Counted from the first letter of the stretch, positions 25,346 to 35,112 are shown. The stretch: DNA of 64,000 bases from Streptomyces asiaticus (GCF_018138715.1 NZ_JAGSHX010000006.1:3782001-3846000); one strand, 5' to 3'. Numbers and translations: made by a program. The notes: generated from the sequence alone by a model not told the origin.

Positions 25346-25951
25346 ATGACTGCGCAGCGCACTCTCGTCCTCGCGTCCGCCTCGCCCGCCCGGCTCGGGC
25401 TGCTGCGACAGGCCGGACTGGCGCCCAAGGTGATCGTCAGCGGGGTGGACGAGGACGCGATCAGCGCCGAGACCCCCGCCGAGCTGGCCCGGGTGCTGGC
25501 CGAGGCGAAGGCCACCGCCGTGGCCGGGCTTCCGGAGGCGGCCGGCTCCCTCGTCGTCGGCTGCGACTCGGTGCTGGAACTCGACGGTCAGGCGCTCGGC
25601 AAACCGGCCGACGCCGAGGAGGCCACCGCCCGCTGGAAGTCGATGCGCGGCCGGGCCGGGGTGCTGCGCACCGGGCACTGCGTGATCGACACGGCGAGCG
25701 GCCGCCGCACCTCGGCCACCGCGTCCACCACCGTCCACTTCGGCGAGCCGACGGACGAGGAGATCGCGGCGTACGTCGCCAGCGGCGAACCGCTGCACGT
25801 GGCGGGCGCGTTCACGCTCGACGGCCGTTCGGCGCCGTTCATCGACGGGATCGAGGGCGACTCCGGAAACGTGATCGGGCTGTCCCTGCCGCTGTTCCGC
25901 CGGCTGCTCGCCGAACTGGACGTGCGGATCACGGACCTCTGGAGCGACTAG
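25346..25951 (+). CDS. maf: Maf-like nucleoside triphosphate pyrophosphatase
   Basis: 201 residues. Family motifs: [12 protein letters not shown] at the start, [16 protein letters not shown] and [15 protein letters not shown] at the end. Maf proteins hydrolyse nucleotide triphosphates, often modified ones, to monophosphates and affect septum formation. The start could be ATG 25346 or the in-frame GTG 25340; TTACCCT just upstream may be a -10 box for a nearly leaderless message. Confidence 0.92.
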   Translation: MTAQRTLVLASASPARLGLLRQAGLAPKVIVSGVDEDAISAETPAELARVLAEAKATAVAGLPEAAGSLVVGCDSVLELDGQALGKPADAEEATARWKSMRGRAGVLRTGHCVIDTASGRRTSATASTTVHFGEPTDEEIAAYVASGEPLHVAGAFTLDGRSAPFIDGIEGDSGNVIGLSLPLFRRLLAELDVRITDLWSD

Positions 25952-26010
25952 AGAATTCCGGCTAGGCGTTTCCCTGGACTTCCCTTAGGTCTTTCCCTGG
26001 AACTCTCCCG
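25949..26010 (+). repeat. 23-bp tandem repeat beginning at the maf stop codon
   Basis: Units TAGGCGTTTCCCTGGACTTC.. (25963) and TAGGTCTTTCCCTGGAACTC.. (25986) follow a shorter first unit that starts with the TAG stop at 25949. Each starts with TAG. Confidence 0.7.
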
Positions 26011-26013
26011 GGC

Positions 26014-26481
26014 TCAGGCCGGGCTGGGGGCGTCATGACCCCCGCCCGCGGCCTCGGCGGAGGGCTTGGCGGGCGGCTCCGCCTCGTACCCCAGCAGGCT
26101 CAGCACGATCAGCCCCAGCACCACCATCATGAACGCGAACGCCGCCCAGCCCACCAGGCCGACCGAGAACGCGCCCACCAGCCCGTGCACCACCGCACAG
26201 GTGATGAGCAGGATGCGGGCCAGGCGGCCGGGGGCGCGGTCCCGCACGGCGGTGCGCAGCAGCACCACCCCGCACACCAGCAGATAGAGGCCGAAGAGGC
26301 CGCCCGCGGCCCAGGTCCCGATCGACATCGCGTCGGTGTCCATGCCGCCCAAGGACATCTGCTGACGGTCCACGACCAGGCCGAGGATCCAGTTCAGCAG
26401 CGCTATGCCGACCGCCTCGACCATCAGCGTCACTGCCGCCACCGCGGCCACTGGTCTGCGCGCCACCGCGATCCCCTCCAC
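26014..26481 (-). CDS. Four-helix integral membrane protein of unknown function
   Basis: 155 residues with four hydrophobic segments (about 10-36, 50-75, 85-108 and 112-133) and a Pro/Ala-rich hydrophilic tail. No enzyme motif. It converges on maf and lies upstream of the carboxylase alpha-subunit gene, as in related genomes by memory. Start at 26481; other starts a few codons in (GTG) are possible. Confidence 0.75.
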   Translation of the reverse strand: MEGIAVARRPVAAVAAVTLMVEAVGIALLNWILGLVVDRQQMSLGGMDTDAMSIGTWAAGGLFGLYLLVCGVVLLRTAVRDRAPGRLARILLITCAVVHGLVGAFSVGLVGWAAFAFMMVVLGLIVLSLLGYEAEPPAKPSAEAAGGGHDAPSPA

Positions 26482-26811
26482 TCTGTTCAGTGCCGAAGCA
26501 CGCTACTAATGGGTAAGCGCCGCCACAAGAGGTGCGGACGAGCTGAACGCCGTGGCAAAGTTTCCGCCCGGCATTCGTAGGGTCTCCACAAAGAAACGTG
26601 AAGCGCCGCAGCACGGCGCGCCAGAGACCTTGCCCACATCGCGGACCGCGCCACGGCCCGGAAAACCGGGCGTACCGTGGAGCGACGGGGGAGCCGGACG
26701 TTCGTCCAGCGCGAGGTTCACGCTCCGTGTGGTCAAGCTCACGCCCGGGGTCTGCTCGGCGCGAGGTGTTGCCTGTACCTAAACTCGGCTTGTTTCAAGG
26801 AGGGAGCCATC
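26482..26811 (+). promoter_or_regulatory. 330-bp leader/promoter region of the carboxylase alpha-subunit gene
   Basis: No gene seen. TAAACT at 26780-26785 is a fair -10 candidate; AAGGAGGGAGCC before the GTG at 26812 is the ribosome site. No clear operator was found. Confidence 0.4.
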
Positions 26812-28560
26812 GTGCGCAAGGTGCTCATCGCCAACCGTGGCGAGATCGCTGTCCGTGTTGCCCGTGCCTGCCGGGATGCCGGGATCGCGAGCGTAGCCGT
26901 CTACGCCGATCCGGACCGGGACGCTGTGCATGTGCGCGCGGCCGATGAAGCCTATGCGCTGGGTGGTGACACCCCGGCGGCCAGCTATCTCGACCAGGCC
27001 AAGGTCCTGGCCGCGGCCGCCGAATCCGGCGCCGACGCCGTCCACCCCGGCTACGGATTCCTCTCCGAGAACGCCGAGTTCGCCCAGGCCGTCCTGGACG
27101 CGGGCCTGACCTGGATCGGCCCCCCGCCGCACGCCATCCGCGACCTCGGTGACAAGGTCGCCGCCCGGCACATCGCCCAGCGCGCGGGTGCTCCGCTGGT
27201 GGCCGGGACCCCCGACCCCGTCTCCGGGGCGGAGGAGGTCGTGGCCTTCGCCGAACAGCACGGTCTCCCGATCGCCATCAAGGCCGCCTTCGGCGGCGGC
27301 GGCCGCGGTCTGAAGGTCGCCCGCACGATGGACGAGGTCCCCGAGCTCTACGACTCCGCCGTCCGCGAGGCCGTGGCCGCCTTCGGCCGCGGCGAGTGCT
27401 TCGTCGAGCGCTACCTGGACAAGCCCCGGCATGTGGAGACCCAGTGCCTGGCCGACACCCACGGCAACGTCGTCGTCGTCTCCACCCGCGACTGCTCCCT
27501 CCAGCGCCGCCACCAGAAACTCGTCGAAGAGGCCCCCGCCCCCTTCCTGACGGAAGAGCAGAACGCGGAGCTGTACCGGGCGTCGAAGGCCATCCTGAAG
27601 GAGGCCGGGTACGTCGGCGCGGGCACCGTCGAGTTCCTCGTCGGCAACGACGGCACCATCTCCTTCCTCGAGGTCAACACCCGGCTCCAGGTGGAACACC
27701 CGGTCACCGAAGAGGTCACCGGCATCGACCTGGTCCGCGAGATGTTCCGTATCGCGGATGGTGAGGCCATCGGGTACGACGACCCGCCGATGCGGGGGCA
27801 CTCGTTCGAGTTCCGGATCAACGGTGAGGACCCGGGCCGCAACTTCCTGCCCGCCCCGGGCACGGTGACCTCCTTCGTGCCGCCCGCCGGGCCCGGTGTC
27901 CGGCTGGACGCGGGCGTGGAGTCCGGCAGCGTCATCGGCCCCGCGTGGGACTCGCTGCTGGCCAAGCTGATCGTCACCGGCGCCACGCGGAAGCAGGCCC
28001 TGGAGCGGGCGGCCCGTGCCCTGGCCGAGTTCCAGGTCGAGGGCATGGCCACCGCGATCCCGTTCCACCAGGCCGTGGTGAAGGACCCCGCGTTCACCAG
28101 CGAGCCCTTCACCATCCACACCCGCTGGATCGAGACCGAGTTCAACAACACCATCGCCCCGTTCACCCCGACCGGCGCGGACGAGGCCGAGGAGCCCACC
28201 GGCCGCGAGACGGTCGTGGTCGAGGTCGGCGGCAAGCGGCTCGAGGTCTCGCTGCCCGCCTCCCTGGGCGTGGCCCCCGCCCCCGCGGGCGGCACGAAGA
28301 AGCCGAAGCGCAAGGCGGTCAAGAAGTCCGGCTCCGCCGCCTCCGGCGACGCGCTGGCCTCCCCGATGCAGGGCACCATCGTCAAGGTGGCCGTGGGTGA
28401 GGGCGACACGGTGGCCGAGGGCGACCTCGTCGTGGTCCTGGAGGCCATGAAGATGGAGCAGCCCATCAACGCCCACCGCGCGGGCACCGTCAAGGGCCTT
28501 GCCGCCGAGGTCGGCGCGTCCCTCACCTCGGGCGCGGTCATCTGTGAGATCAAGGACTGA
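26812..28560 (+). CDS. accA2: Acyl-CoA carboxylase alpha subunit (biotin carboxylase plus biotin carrier)
   Basis: 582 residues, GTG start 12 bases after AAGGAGG. The biotin carboxylase part (1-445) has the ATP-grasp glycine loop [38 protein letters not shown] and [15 protein letters not shown] basic, Ala/Pro-rich linker leads to the carrier domain with the biotinyl-lysine motif EAMKME. It serves the PccB/PccE transferase and other beta subunits in making methylmalonyl-CoA and malonyl-CoA. The symbol follows the S. coelicolor paralogue at this position; accA1 there is nearly the same. Confidence 0.95.
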   Translation: MRKVLIANRGEIAVRVARACRDAGIASVAVYADPDRDAVHVRAADEAYALGGDTPAASYLDQAKVLAAAAESGADAVHPGYGFLSENAEFAQAVLDAGLTWIGPPPHAIRDLGDKVAARHIAQRAGAPLVAGTPDPVSGAEEVVAFAEQHGLPIAIKAAFGGGGRGLKVARTMDEVPELYDSAVREAVAAFGRGECFVERYLDKPRHVETQCLADTHGNVVVVSTRDCSLQRRHQKLVEEAPAPFLTEEQNAELYRASKAILKEAGYVGAGTVEFLVGNDGTISFLEVNTRLQVEHPVTEEVTGIDLVREMFRIADGEAIGYDDPPMRGHSFEFRINGEDPGRNFLPAPGTVTSFVPPAGPGVRLDAGVESGSVIGPAWDSLLAKLIVTGATRKQALERAARALAEFQVEGMATAIPFHQAVVKDPAFTSEPFTIHTRWIETEFNNTIAPFTPTGADEAEEPTGRETVVVEVGGKRLEVSLPASLGVAPAPAGGTKKPKRKAVKKSGSAASGDALASPMQGTIVKVAVGEGDTVAEGDLVVVLEAMKMEQPINAHRAGTVKGLAAEVGASLTSGAVICEIKD

Positions 28561-28621
28561 CGGGGAGATCAAGGACTGACGGGGAGATCGAGGACTGACC
28601 GGGAGGTCGAGGGCTGACCTC
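28546..28621 (+). repeat. 19-bp tandem repeat that includes the accA2 stop codon
   Basis: Four units in a row: GAGATCAAGGACTGACGGG twice, GAGATCGAGGACTGACCGG and GAGGTCGAGGGCTGACCTC. The first encodes Glu-Ile-Lys-Asp-stop of the carboxylase; the TGA recurs every 19 bases (28558, 28577, 28596, 28615). Confidence 0.95.
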
Positions 28622-28638
28622 CCCACCACAAGCCCCAT

Positions 28639-28682
28639 GACGGCGGGCCCCGGCCGGAATCATCCGGCCGGGGCCCGCCGTC
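28639..28682. terminator. Bidirectional terminator hairpin
   Basis: GACGGCGGGCCCCGGCCGG pairs perfectly with CCGGCCGGGGCCCGCCGTC around AATCAT: a 19-bp stem between convergent accA2 and the esterase gene. Confidence 0.9.
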
Positions 28683-28698
28683 GTCGCGTACGGCCCGC

Positions 28699-29877
28699 TC
28701 AGCGGCTGCGCACCACGTCCTGCGGGAAGGTCAGCTGACCGTTCATCCACCGCAGGGCGGTGGGCAGCTCGCGGCGCCAGGTGCGGAAGTTGTGGCTGCC
28801 CCGGTCCAGGATGATCGACTGCGCGCTCATCGGCGGCCGGACCGCGGCCAGGAAGTCGCGGGTGGCGCCGTAGTCGGGCTCGCCCCGGCGGCTGGAGGCC
28901 ACCAGCACCGACACCTGCGGCTGGGGCAGATGGCGCAGCCGCCACAGCACATCGTGCTCCCGCTTCCTGCGATCGCCCGCCGGGCCCCGGCCGAAGAGGT
29001 CACCGGTGGTGGGGTCGTTGACCACGCGGTAGTCGGGCGACAGGGCCGCGGCCGCGCTGTAGACGCGGGGATGACGCAAGGTCAGCTGAAGGGCGCAGGT
29101 GCCTCCAGACGAATAGCCCAGCACACCCCAGGCGCTGGGGTCATGGCCGATCCGATAGTGCGCCCGCAGCGCCTCCGGCAGGTCCCGGGCGAAGTAGGTC
29201 TCGGCCTGGGGACCACCGGGGACGTCCACGCACTCGGTGTCGCGGGGCGGGGCGATGGTGGGCCGCACCATCACGATGACCGCCGGCTGGAGCGCCCCGG
29301 TGCGGATCAGCCCGCCCGCGGTCTGGGGCAGCCGCAGATGCTGGGCCAGCAGGAAGGATCCGCCGGGGTAGCCGCTGATCGCCACGATCACGGGGAAGCG
29401 CTGCCGGGCGTACTGGCGCTGGAAGTACTGCGGCGGCAGATAGACATACGCGGGGTTGGCCACCAGGCTGCGGCGGCCCAGGATCCGCACCGACTCGACC
29501 TTGCCCGCCTCGGCGGGCGGCCCGCTCGGCAGTCCGTGCACCGTGTTCAGCCCCTGCGGCGGGGCGGGCCGCACCAGACCGCCCGACTCCCCGACCGGCC
29601 CCGCGGCGCCGCCCTGCACATGGGACAGGGCCGCCGGTGCCGCATCGTCCTCGCCCAGCAGTTCGTCCCAGGACCCGTAGAACTGGAAGGTGCTGTTCAC
29701 CGCGAGGGCCAGGGCGGCCACGATCGCGCACTGGGTCACGGCGAGGGCGGCCAGCCGCCCCGCCCAGGCCCGTACGCCCCGGCCCGCGAAGCGCGGCCAC
29801 AGCCAGAGCGTCAGCCCCGCGCACGCCACGGCGAGGGCGATCATCACATACTCGAGTGATCGACTGGTCAGTCCCAT
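28699..29877 (-). CDS. Membrane-anchored esterase, antigen-85/esterase-D-like fold
   Basis: 392 residues from ATG 29877. Two N-terminal membrane segments (about 9-28 and 41-63) tether the protein. The outer alpha/beta hydrolase domain has VIVAISGYPGGSF, the nucleophile elbow GVLGYSSGG and a late His in DRGSHNFRTWRREL. This resembles the mycolyltransferase-like esterases of actinobacteria, of which many in Streptomyces have no assigned substrate. Divergent from the TetR gene, which might control it. Confidence 0.8.
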   Translation of the reverse strand: MGLTSRSLEYVMIALAVACAGLTLWLWPRFAGRGVRAWAGRLAALAVTQCAIVAALALAVNSTFQFYGSWDELLGEDDAAPAALSHVQGGAAGPVGESGGLVRPAPPQGLNTVHGLPSGPPAEAGKVESVRILGRRSLVANPAYVYLPPQYFQRQYARQRFPVIVAISGYPGGSFLLAQHLRLPQTAGGLIRTGALQPAVIVMVRPTIAPPRDTECVDVPGGPQAETYFARDLPEALRAHYRIGHDPSAWGVLGYSSGGTCALQLTLRHPRVYSAAAALSPDYRVVNDPTTGDLFGRGPAGDRRKREHDVLWRLRHLPQPQVSVLVASSRRGEPDYGATRDFLAAVRPPMSAQSIILDRGSHNFRTWRRELPTALRWMNGQLTFPQDVVRSR

Positions 29878-30024
29878 TGTTCTTCCACTCCGGCGCACCG
29901 CAACGCACGGTGCCGTCGCCCTGTTTGATGCCGCCTCCGGCACCCGCGTTGCCTGGCCAGGGCGTGCCTCCGGTCACGAAATGGCATGCTTGACTCACGG
30001 ACAGGCACGGCAGGGAGGACCGCG

Positions 30025-30618
30025 ATGGCGATCGAGACAGCCACGGCGCAGACGCCACCGCGCCCCATGCGCGCCGACGCGCGCCGCAACTACGAGCGGC
30101 TGCTGGCCGAGGCGCGCACGGCCTTCACCCAGCACGGTACCGATGCTTCGCTGGAGGACATCGCACGCCGCGCGGGCGTCGGCATCGGCACGCTCTATCG
30201 CCACTTCCCCAACCGCACCGCGCTGATGGGCGCGGTCTTCCAGGGCGAGATATGCGCCCTGCTGGAGCGGTCGCGGGAGCTGGCCCAGGCGCCGCGGTCG
30301 TGTCAGGCGCTGATCGACTGGCTGCGCGCGATCGTGGACCACGCGAGCACGTACCGCGGGCTGTCCCAGGCCCTGATGGCGTGCTCGGGCGACGAGACCT
30401 CGGAGCTGTCCCGCGGCTGCGGTCTGCCGCTGCGCGAGGCGGGCAGCGAACTGCTCGCCCGCGCCCAGCAGAGCGGTGCCGTACGGTCCGATGTGGTCAT
30501 CGCCGATCTGATGCAGCTCACGAACGCGATCGCACTGGCCGTGGAGCAGTCGCCGGACGACCCGGAGTTGGCCGACCGGCTGCTGGCGCTGGCCTTCACG
30601 GGCCTCAAGGCCCGCTGA
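30025..30618 (+). CDS. TetR-family regulator
   Basis: 197 residues, ATG after GGGAGG. The helix-turn-helix is SLEDIARRAGVGIGTLYRHFPNR (about 36-58). The C-terminal part is a ligand-binding helical domain of the common all-alpha type. Its divergent neighbour, the membrane esterase, is the natural target candidate; the 147-bp gap was not found to hold a clear palindrome. Confidence 0.9.
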   Translation: MAIETATAQTPPRPMRADARRNYERLLAEARTAFTQHGTDASLEDIARRAGVGIGTLYRHFPNRTALMGAVFQGEICALLERSRELAQAPRSCQALIDWLRAIVDHASTYRGLSQALMACSGDETSELSRGCGLPLREAGSELLARAQQSGAVRSDVVIADLMQLTNAIALAVEQSPDDPELADRLLALAFTGLKAR

Positions 30619-30932
30619 CACCCATCGGCGACGACTCGCTACCGGGGCTGCCGGGTGCCCGGCGGACCACGCGCCGGAGCCGCATATCGACGCCTTCCCC
30701 TCCCCGCCCCTCCCCGCGACACGGCTATGCGCCTCCGCCGCGCGGCAGGGGCCTGGGGCGGAGCCCCGCCTTCCAGCCCCTCCAGGGGGCACCTCCCAGC
30801 GGTAGCTGGGGGAGATTGAGGAGCGGGGTCTGGGGCGGAGCCCCAGTTTCGGGAAGGTGCGGGGAGGGGGAGCATCGATATGCGGCTCCGCCGCGTGGCC
30901 CGCCGCAGGCGTCACGATCCGGCGGCCAGTCG
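30619..30932. repeat. Composite inverted repeats between convergent tetR and deoR genes
   Basis: No gene. Left part (30668 on) has CCACGCGCCGGAGCCGCATA and the CT-rich run CCCTCCCCGCCCCTCCCCGC; the right part (to 30905) carries the same elements inverted. In the middle are GGGGCGGAGCCCC, AGCTGGGGGAGATTGAGGAG and CTGGGGCGGAGCCCCAG. It can form long hairpins and may end both transcripts. Confidence 0.8.
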
Positions 30933-31949
30933 CTAGCGGCGGCGCGGCGCCAGGTCCGCCACCCGCCCCGGCTGCTCCGCCAGCGGCACCGCGGTGCGCA
31001 GCTGGGCGGAACCGGGCCCGCCCGGGGGGTGGGGGTGGTTCCGGCGTGGCCCCGGCAGCGGCAGGCCCTCCTCGCCGCCGCCACGGCCCTGGGACGGGCC
31101 AAGCCGCCCCGACTGTCGCCCCGCCGAACCGCCGCCCTCACCGCCCCCGGCCGGGCCGGACCCCGCGCCCGGCCCGGCCACGGCGATCTGAACCCCCTGG
31201 TCCGCGAGGGCCTGGAGCTCGGTCAGGGCACGGTCGTCATGGGCGGGCGGCTCATCGGTCACCAGCCGCGTGATCACATCGGTGGGCACCGTCTGGAACA
31301 TGGTGTCGGAGCCCAGCTTCGTATGGTCGGCGAGCACGACCACCTCCGCCGCCGCCTGGACCAGCGCCCGGTCGACGCTGGCCGAGAGCATGTTGGAGGT
31401 GGACAGGCCGCGCTCGGCGGTCAGCCCGCTGCCGGACAGGAAGGCGCGCGAGACCCGCAGCCCCTGGAGGGACTGCTCGGCGCCGCTGCCGACCAGGGCG
31501 TAGTTGGAGCCGCGCAGGGTGCCGCCGGTCATCACGACCTCGACCCGGTTGGCATGCGCCAACGCCTGCGCGACCAGCAGGGAATTGGTGACCACGGTCA
31601 GCCCCGGGACCCGCGCGAGCCGGCGGGCCAGCTCCTGGGTGGTGGTTCCGGCGCCGACGACGACGGCCTCGCCCTCCTCGACGAAACCGGCCGCGAGATC
31701 GGCGATGGCCGTCTTCTCCGCGGTCGCTAGATGGGATTTCTGCGGGAAGCCGGACTCCCTGGTGAATCCGCCCGGCAGCACCGCACCGCCGTGCCGGCGG
31801 TCGAGCAGTCCTTCTGCCTCGAGTGCCCGCACATCACGCCGGACGGTCACTTCGGAGGTCTGGACGACGCGGGCGAGCTCCCGGAGCGACACCGCTCCGT
31901 TCGCACGCACCATTTCAAGGATCAATTGGCGACGTTCTGCAGCGAACAC
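30933..31949 (-). CDS. DeoR-family transcriptional regulator
   Basis: 338 residues. The N-terminal winged helix (RQLILEMVRANGAVSLRELA, then SEVTVRRDVRALEAEGLLDRRHGGA) and the sugar-phosphate-sensing DeoRC domain (VVVGAGTTTQELARRL; MTGGTLR; FLSGSGLTAERGLSTSN) are complete. The last 85 residues are a Gly/Pro/Arg-rich tail with no domain. It lies next to the purine phosphorylase, mutase and deoC genes, so it is a candidate repressor for the CTACGCGCGTAG sites, though this is inference. Upstream, inverted repeats GAAGT-TGT-ACTTC (32006-32018) and GCAC-GAA-GTGC (32026) may be its own sites. Confidence 0.9.
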   Translation of the reverse strand: MFAAERRQLILEMVRANGAVSLRELARVVQTSEVTVRRDVRALEAEGLLDRRHGGAVLPGGFTRESGFPQKSHLATAEKTAIADLAAGFVEEGEAVVVGAGTTTQELARRLARVPGLTVVTNSLLVAQALAHANRVEVVMTGGTLRGSNYALVGSGAEQSLQGLRVSRAFLSGSGLTAERGLSTSNMLSASVDRALVQAAAEVVVLADHTKLGSDTMFQTVPTDVITRLVTDEPPAHDDRALTELQALADQGVQIAVAGPGAGSGPAGGGEGGGSAGRQSGRLGPSQGRGGGEEGLPLPGPRRNHPHPPGGPGSAQLRTAVPLAEQPGRVADLAPRRR

Positions 31950-32050
31950 GAAACTGACAGTAACGCCAACGACCGTCTGTTTTCAGCAGCTTGCACCAAT
32001 TAGCAGAAGTTGTACTTCCGTGAGGGCACGAAGTGCTATAAGGACCGGGT

Positions 32051-33499
32051 CTATGACTCTTCCTGAGTCTTCCGGGTGTGCAACTGCCGGGCCACCTCGG
32101 CGATCGAACCGGACAACGAGGGGTAGACCGTGAAGGCGTTGGCGATCTGCTCCACCGTCAGATTATTGTCCACCGCCAGCGATATGGGGTGGATCAGCTC
32201 GCTCGCCCGCGGCGCGACCACCACACCGCCGACCACGATACCGGTGCCCGGACGGCAGAAGATCTTCACGAAGCCGTCCCGGATGCCCTGCATCTTCGCC
32301 CGCGGATTGCGCAGCAGCGGCAGCTTCACCACCCGGGCGTCGATCTTCCCGCCGTCCACGTCGGCCTGCGAGTAGCCGACCGTGGCGATCTCGGGGTCGG
32401 TGAAGACGTTCGCCGAGACCGTCTTCAGGTTCAGCGGGGTCACCGCGTCCCCGAGGAAGTGGTACATCGCGATCCGGCCCTGCATCGCCGCCACCGACGC
32501 CAGCGCCAGCACACCGGTGCAGTCACCCGCCGCGTAGATCCCCGGCGCGCTCGTCCGGGACACCTTGTCGGTCAGGATGTGCCCCGACTCCGCCAGCTTG
32601 ACCCCGGCCTCCTCCAGGCCGATGTCCGCCGTGTTCGGGATCGAGCCGACCGCCATCAGACAGTGGGTGCCGGAGATGACCCGCCCGTCCGAGAGCGTGA
32701 CCTCCACCCGGTCCCCGACCCGCTTGGCGGCCTGCGCCCGGGACCGGGACATCACGTTCATCCCCCGGCGCCGGAAGACGTCCTCCAGCACCGCGGCCGC
32801 GTCCGGGTCCTCGCCCGGCAGCACCCGGTCCCGGCTGGAGACCAGCGTGACCTTCGACCCCAGCGCCTGGTAGGCACCCGCGAACTCCGCACCCGTGACA
32901 CCGGAGCCGACCACGATCAGCTCCTGCGGGAGCTCGTCCAGGTCGTACACCTGCGTCCAGTTCAGGATCCGCTCGCCGTCCGGCTTCGCGTCCGGGATCT
33001 CCCTCGGATGGGCGCCCGTCGCCAGCAGCACCGCGTCCGCCACCAGCGACTGCTCGCTGCCGTCCGCGGCCCGTACGATCACCCGCCGCGAGCCGTCCAG
33101 CGACTGCTGCGGCTCCACCCGCGCGCGGCCGCGCATGACCCGGCCGCCGGCCCGGGTGACCGAGGCCGTGATGTCGTGCGACTGGGCGAGCGCGAGCCGC
33201 TTCACCCGGCGGTTGACCTTGCCCAGATCCACGCCGACCACCCGGGCCGCCTGCTCCAGCGGTGGGGTGTCGTCGGCGACGATGATCCCCAGCTCCTCGT
33301 AGGAGGAGTCGAACGTCGTCATCACCTCAGCGGTGGCGATCAACGTCTTCGACGGCACACAGTCGGTGAGCACCGACGCCCCGCCCAGACCGTCGCAGTC
33401 GACGACGGTCACCTCCGCGCCGAGCTGCGCGGCGACCAGCGCCGCCTCATAGCCGCCGGGTCCGCCACCAATGATCACGATCCGAGTCACATGCTCCAT
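32051..33499 (-). CDS. lpdA: LpdA-type flavoprotein, NAD(P)H-quinone dehydrogenase without redox disulfide
   Basis: 482 residues with the pyridine-nucleotide disulfide oxidoreductase fold: FAD site IVIIGGGPGGYEAALVAA, NAD(P) site VVGSGVTGAEFAGAY and the second FAD motif GIYAAGDCTG. Where lipoamide dehydrogenases have CxxxxC (GGTCLNVGC), this reads GGASVLTDC, so only one Cys is left. The C-terminal His-Glu pair is also absent (TVYPSLSGS). That matches mycobacterial LpdA (Rv3303c), a quinone reductase. Start ATG 33499; an in-frame GTG lies at 33490. Divergent from the GGCT gene. Confidence 0.9.
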   Translation of the reverse strand: MEHVTRIVIIGGGPGGYEAALVAAQLGAEVTVVDCDGLGGASVLTDCVPSKTLIATAEVMTTFDSSYEELGIIVADDTPPLEQAARVVGVDLGKVNRRVKRLALAQSHDITASVTRAGGRVMRGRARVEPQQSLDGSRRVIVRAADGSEQSLVADAVLLATGAHPREIPDAKPDGERILNWTQVYDLDELPQELIVVGSGVTGAEFAGAYQALGSKVTLVSSRDRVLPGEDPDAAAVLEDVFRRRGMNVMSRSRAQAAKRVGDRVEVTLSDGRVISGTHCLMAVGSIPNTADIGLEEAGVKLAESGHILTDKVSRTSAPGIYAAGDCTGVLALASVAAMQGRIAMYHFLGDAVTPLNLKTVSANVFTDPEIATVGYSQADVDGGKIDARVVKLPLLRNPRAKMQGIRDGFVKIFCRPGTGIVVGGVVVAPRASELIHPISLAVDNNLTVEQIANAFTVYPSLSGSIAEVARQLHTRKTQEES

Positions 33500-33635
33500 T
33501 GTCCCGCACCGGTTCGAATGCCTTCAGCCCGGGGGGTTTCGCGGGGGCGACAGCCGTACGAAACCTCTCACCGAACCCTCCGCCAGACCTCCCACCCCGG
33601 AGGCCGTTCCACCCCACTCCCGTACCCTCAGACCC

Positions 33636-34073
33636 ATGTCGCTCTACGCCGCGTACGCCGGCAACCTCGACGCGCGGCTGATGTCCCGCCGCGCACCACA
33701 CTCCCCGCTGCGCGGAACGGGCTGGCTGAACGGCTGGCGCCTCACCTTCGGCGGTGAGCAGATGGGCTGGGAGGGCGCCCTCCCCACGATCGTGGAGGCC
33801 CCGCGCTCCCAGGTCTTCGTCGCCCTCTACGACATCGCGCCCATGGACGAGGACTCCATGGACCGCTGGGAGGGCGTCGGCCTCGACATCTACCGCCGGA
33901 TGCGGATCCGCGTCCACACGCTGGACGGCGACGAGGCCGCCTGGCTCTACGTCCTCAACGGCTACGAGGGCGGGCTGCCCTCGGCCCGCTACCTGGGCGA
34001 GATCGCGGACGCGGCGGAGTCGGCGGGGGCGCCGCACGACTATGTGATGGAGCTGCGGAAGCGTCCCTGCTGA
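33636..34073 (+). CDS. Gamma-glutamylcyclotransferase-like protein
   Basis: 145 residues with the GGCT-fold start YAAYAGNLD (usual YGSNL), then LTFGGEQMGWEGALPTIVEAP, VALYDIAPMDEDSMDRWEG and VLNGYEGGLPSARYLGEI. The fold occurs in gamma-glutamyl cyclotransferases and in proteins of unknown activity. TACCCT lies eight bases before the ATG, so the message may be leaderless. Confidence 0.8.
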   Translation: MSLYAAYAGNLDARLMSRRAPHSPLRGTGWLNGWRLTFGGEQMGWEGALPTIVEAPRSQVFVALYDIAPMDEDSMDRWEGVGLDIYRRMRIRVHTLDGDEAAWLYVLNGYEGGLPSARYLGEIADAAESAGAPHDYVMELRKRPC

Positions 34074-34180
34074 GTCCGGTGTTTCCGGTTGAGCTGGTTT
34101 CCCGGTTCAGCTGGTCTCCTGGTTCAGCTGGTTTCCCGGTTCAGCTGGTTTCCCGGTTCAGCTGGTTTCCCGGTTGCCCC
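34071..34180 (+). repeat. 17-bp tandem repeat starting at the GGCT stop codon
   Basis: The TGA stop begins the first unit (TGAGTCCGGTGTTTCCGGT); then TGAGCTGGTTTCCCGGT and four copies of the TCAGCTGGTTTCCCGGT type, one with a C-to-T change. About six units in all. Confidence 0.92.
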
Positions 34181-34253
34181 GGGGCAGCGCAACGCACGGG
34201 GCCGGCCGTGAGCCTGCGGCAATGCAACGATCCGAACACCTCGGCGACTCCGT

Positions 34254-34265
34254 CTACGCGCGTAG
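34254..34265. promoter_or_regulatory. Operator palindrome CTACGCGCGTAG upstream of the purine phosphorylase gene
   Basis: A perfect 12-bp palindrome. TACCCT at 34278-34283 is the likely -10 box, so the palindrome covers the -35 position; the start codon follows after seven bases. Same sequence precedes deoC and add in this window. Confidence 0.8.
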
Positions 34266-34290
34266 GCAGTTACCGGCTACCCTCGTGCGC

Positions 34291-35112
34291 GTGAACGCAT
34301 CAGTTTCTTGGGACAACCAGGGCGACCCGCACGCCGCCGCCGACGCCGCCGCCACCCGCCTGCGCGAGCTGACCGGCGCGGAAACCCACGACGTCGCGCT
34401 GGTCCTGGGCTCCGGCTGGGTCCCCGCCACCGACGCACTCGGGGCGCCCGAGCACGAGTTCCCCGTCACCGAGCTGCCCGGCTTCCCGCCGCCCGCCGTC
34501 GCGGGCCACGCGGGCCGGATCCGGTCGTACCGGATCAACGACAAGCGGGCGCTGGTCTTCCTCGGCCGTACGCACTACTACGAGGGGCGTGGTGTCGCCG
34601 CCGTCGCGCACGGCGTACGCACCGCCGTGGCCGCGGGCTGCAAGACCATCATCCTCACCAACGGTTGCGGCGGCCTCCGCGAGGGCATGCGCCCCGGCCA
34701 GCCGGTACTGATCAGCGACCACATCAACCTCACGGCCACCTCGCCGATCGTGGGCGCCAACTTCGTCGACCTCACCGACCTGTACTCACCGCGGCTGCGC
34801 GCCCTGTGCCAGCAGGTCGACCCGACCCTGGAGGAGGGCGTCTACGCCCAGTTCCCCGGGCCACACTACGAGACTCCGGCGGAGATCAACATGGCCCGCA
34901 CGATAGGGGCCGATCTGGTGGGCATGTCCACGACCCTGGAGGCCATCGCGGCGCGCGAGGCGGGCGCGGAGGTGCTCGGGATCTCCCTGGTGACGAACCT
35001 CGCGGCCGGTATGACGGGCGAGCCCCTCAACCACGAGGAGGTCCTCCAGGCGGGCCGCGACTCCGCCTCCCGCATGGGCAGCCTGCTGGCCCAGGTCCTC
35101 GACCGCCTCTGA
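34291..35112 (+). CDS. Purine-nucleoside phosphorylase
   Basis: About 273 residues, trimeric PNP family. Motifs are [21 protein letters not shown] (phosphate-binding His region), [28 protein letters not shown] and [14 protein letters not shown] with [15 protein letters not shown]. It splits purine (deoxy)nucleosides with phosphate to base and (deoxy)ribose-1-phosphate. GTG 34291 or 34285 is the start; the -10-like box seven bases before suggests a leaderless message. It is followed by a 1-kb repeat region and the mutase expected to act on its product. Confidence 0.93.
   Translation: MNASVSWDNQGDPHAAADAAATRLRELTGAETHDVALVLGSGWVPATDALGAPEHEFPVTELPGFPPPAVAGHAGRIRSYRINDKRALVFLGRTHYYEGRGVAAVAHGVRTAVAAGCKTIILTNGCGGLREGMRPGQPVLISDHINLTATSPIVGANFVDLTDLYSPRLRALCQQVDPTLEEGVYAQFPGPHYETPAEINMARTIGADLVGMSTTLEAIAAREAGAEVLGISLVTNLAAGMTGEPLNHEEVLQAGRDSASRMGSLLAQVLDRL

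Noticed and set aside
34079..34294. Repetitive peptide frame after the GGCT gene
   Set aside because: It is the translation of a 17-bp tandem repeat, whose length is not a multiple of three.
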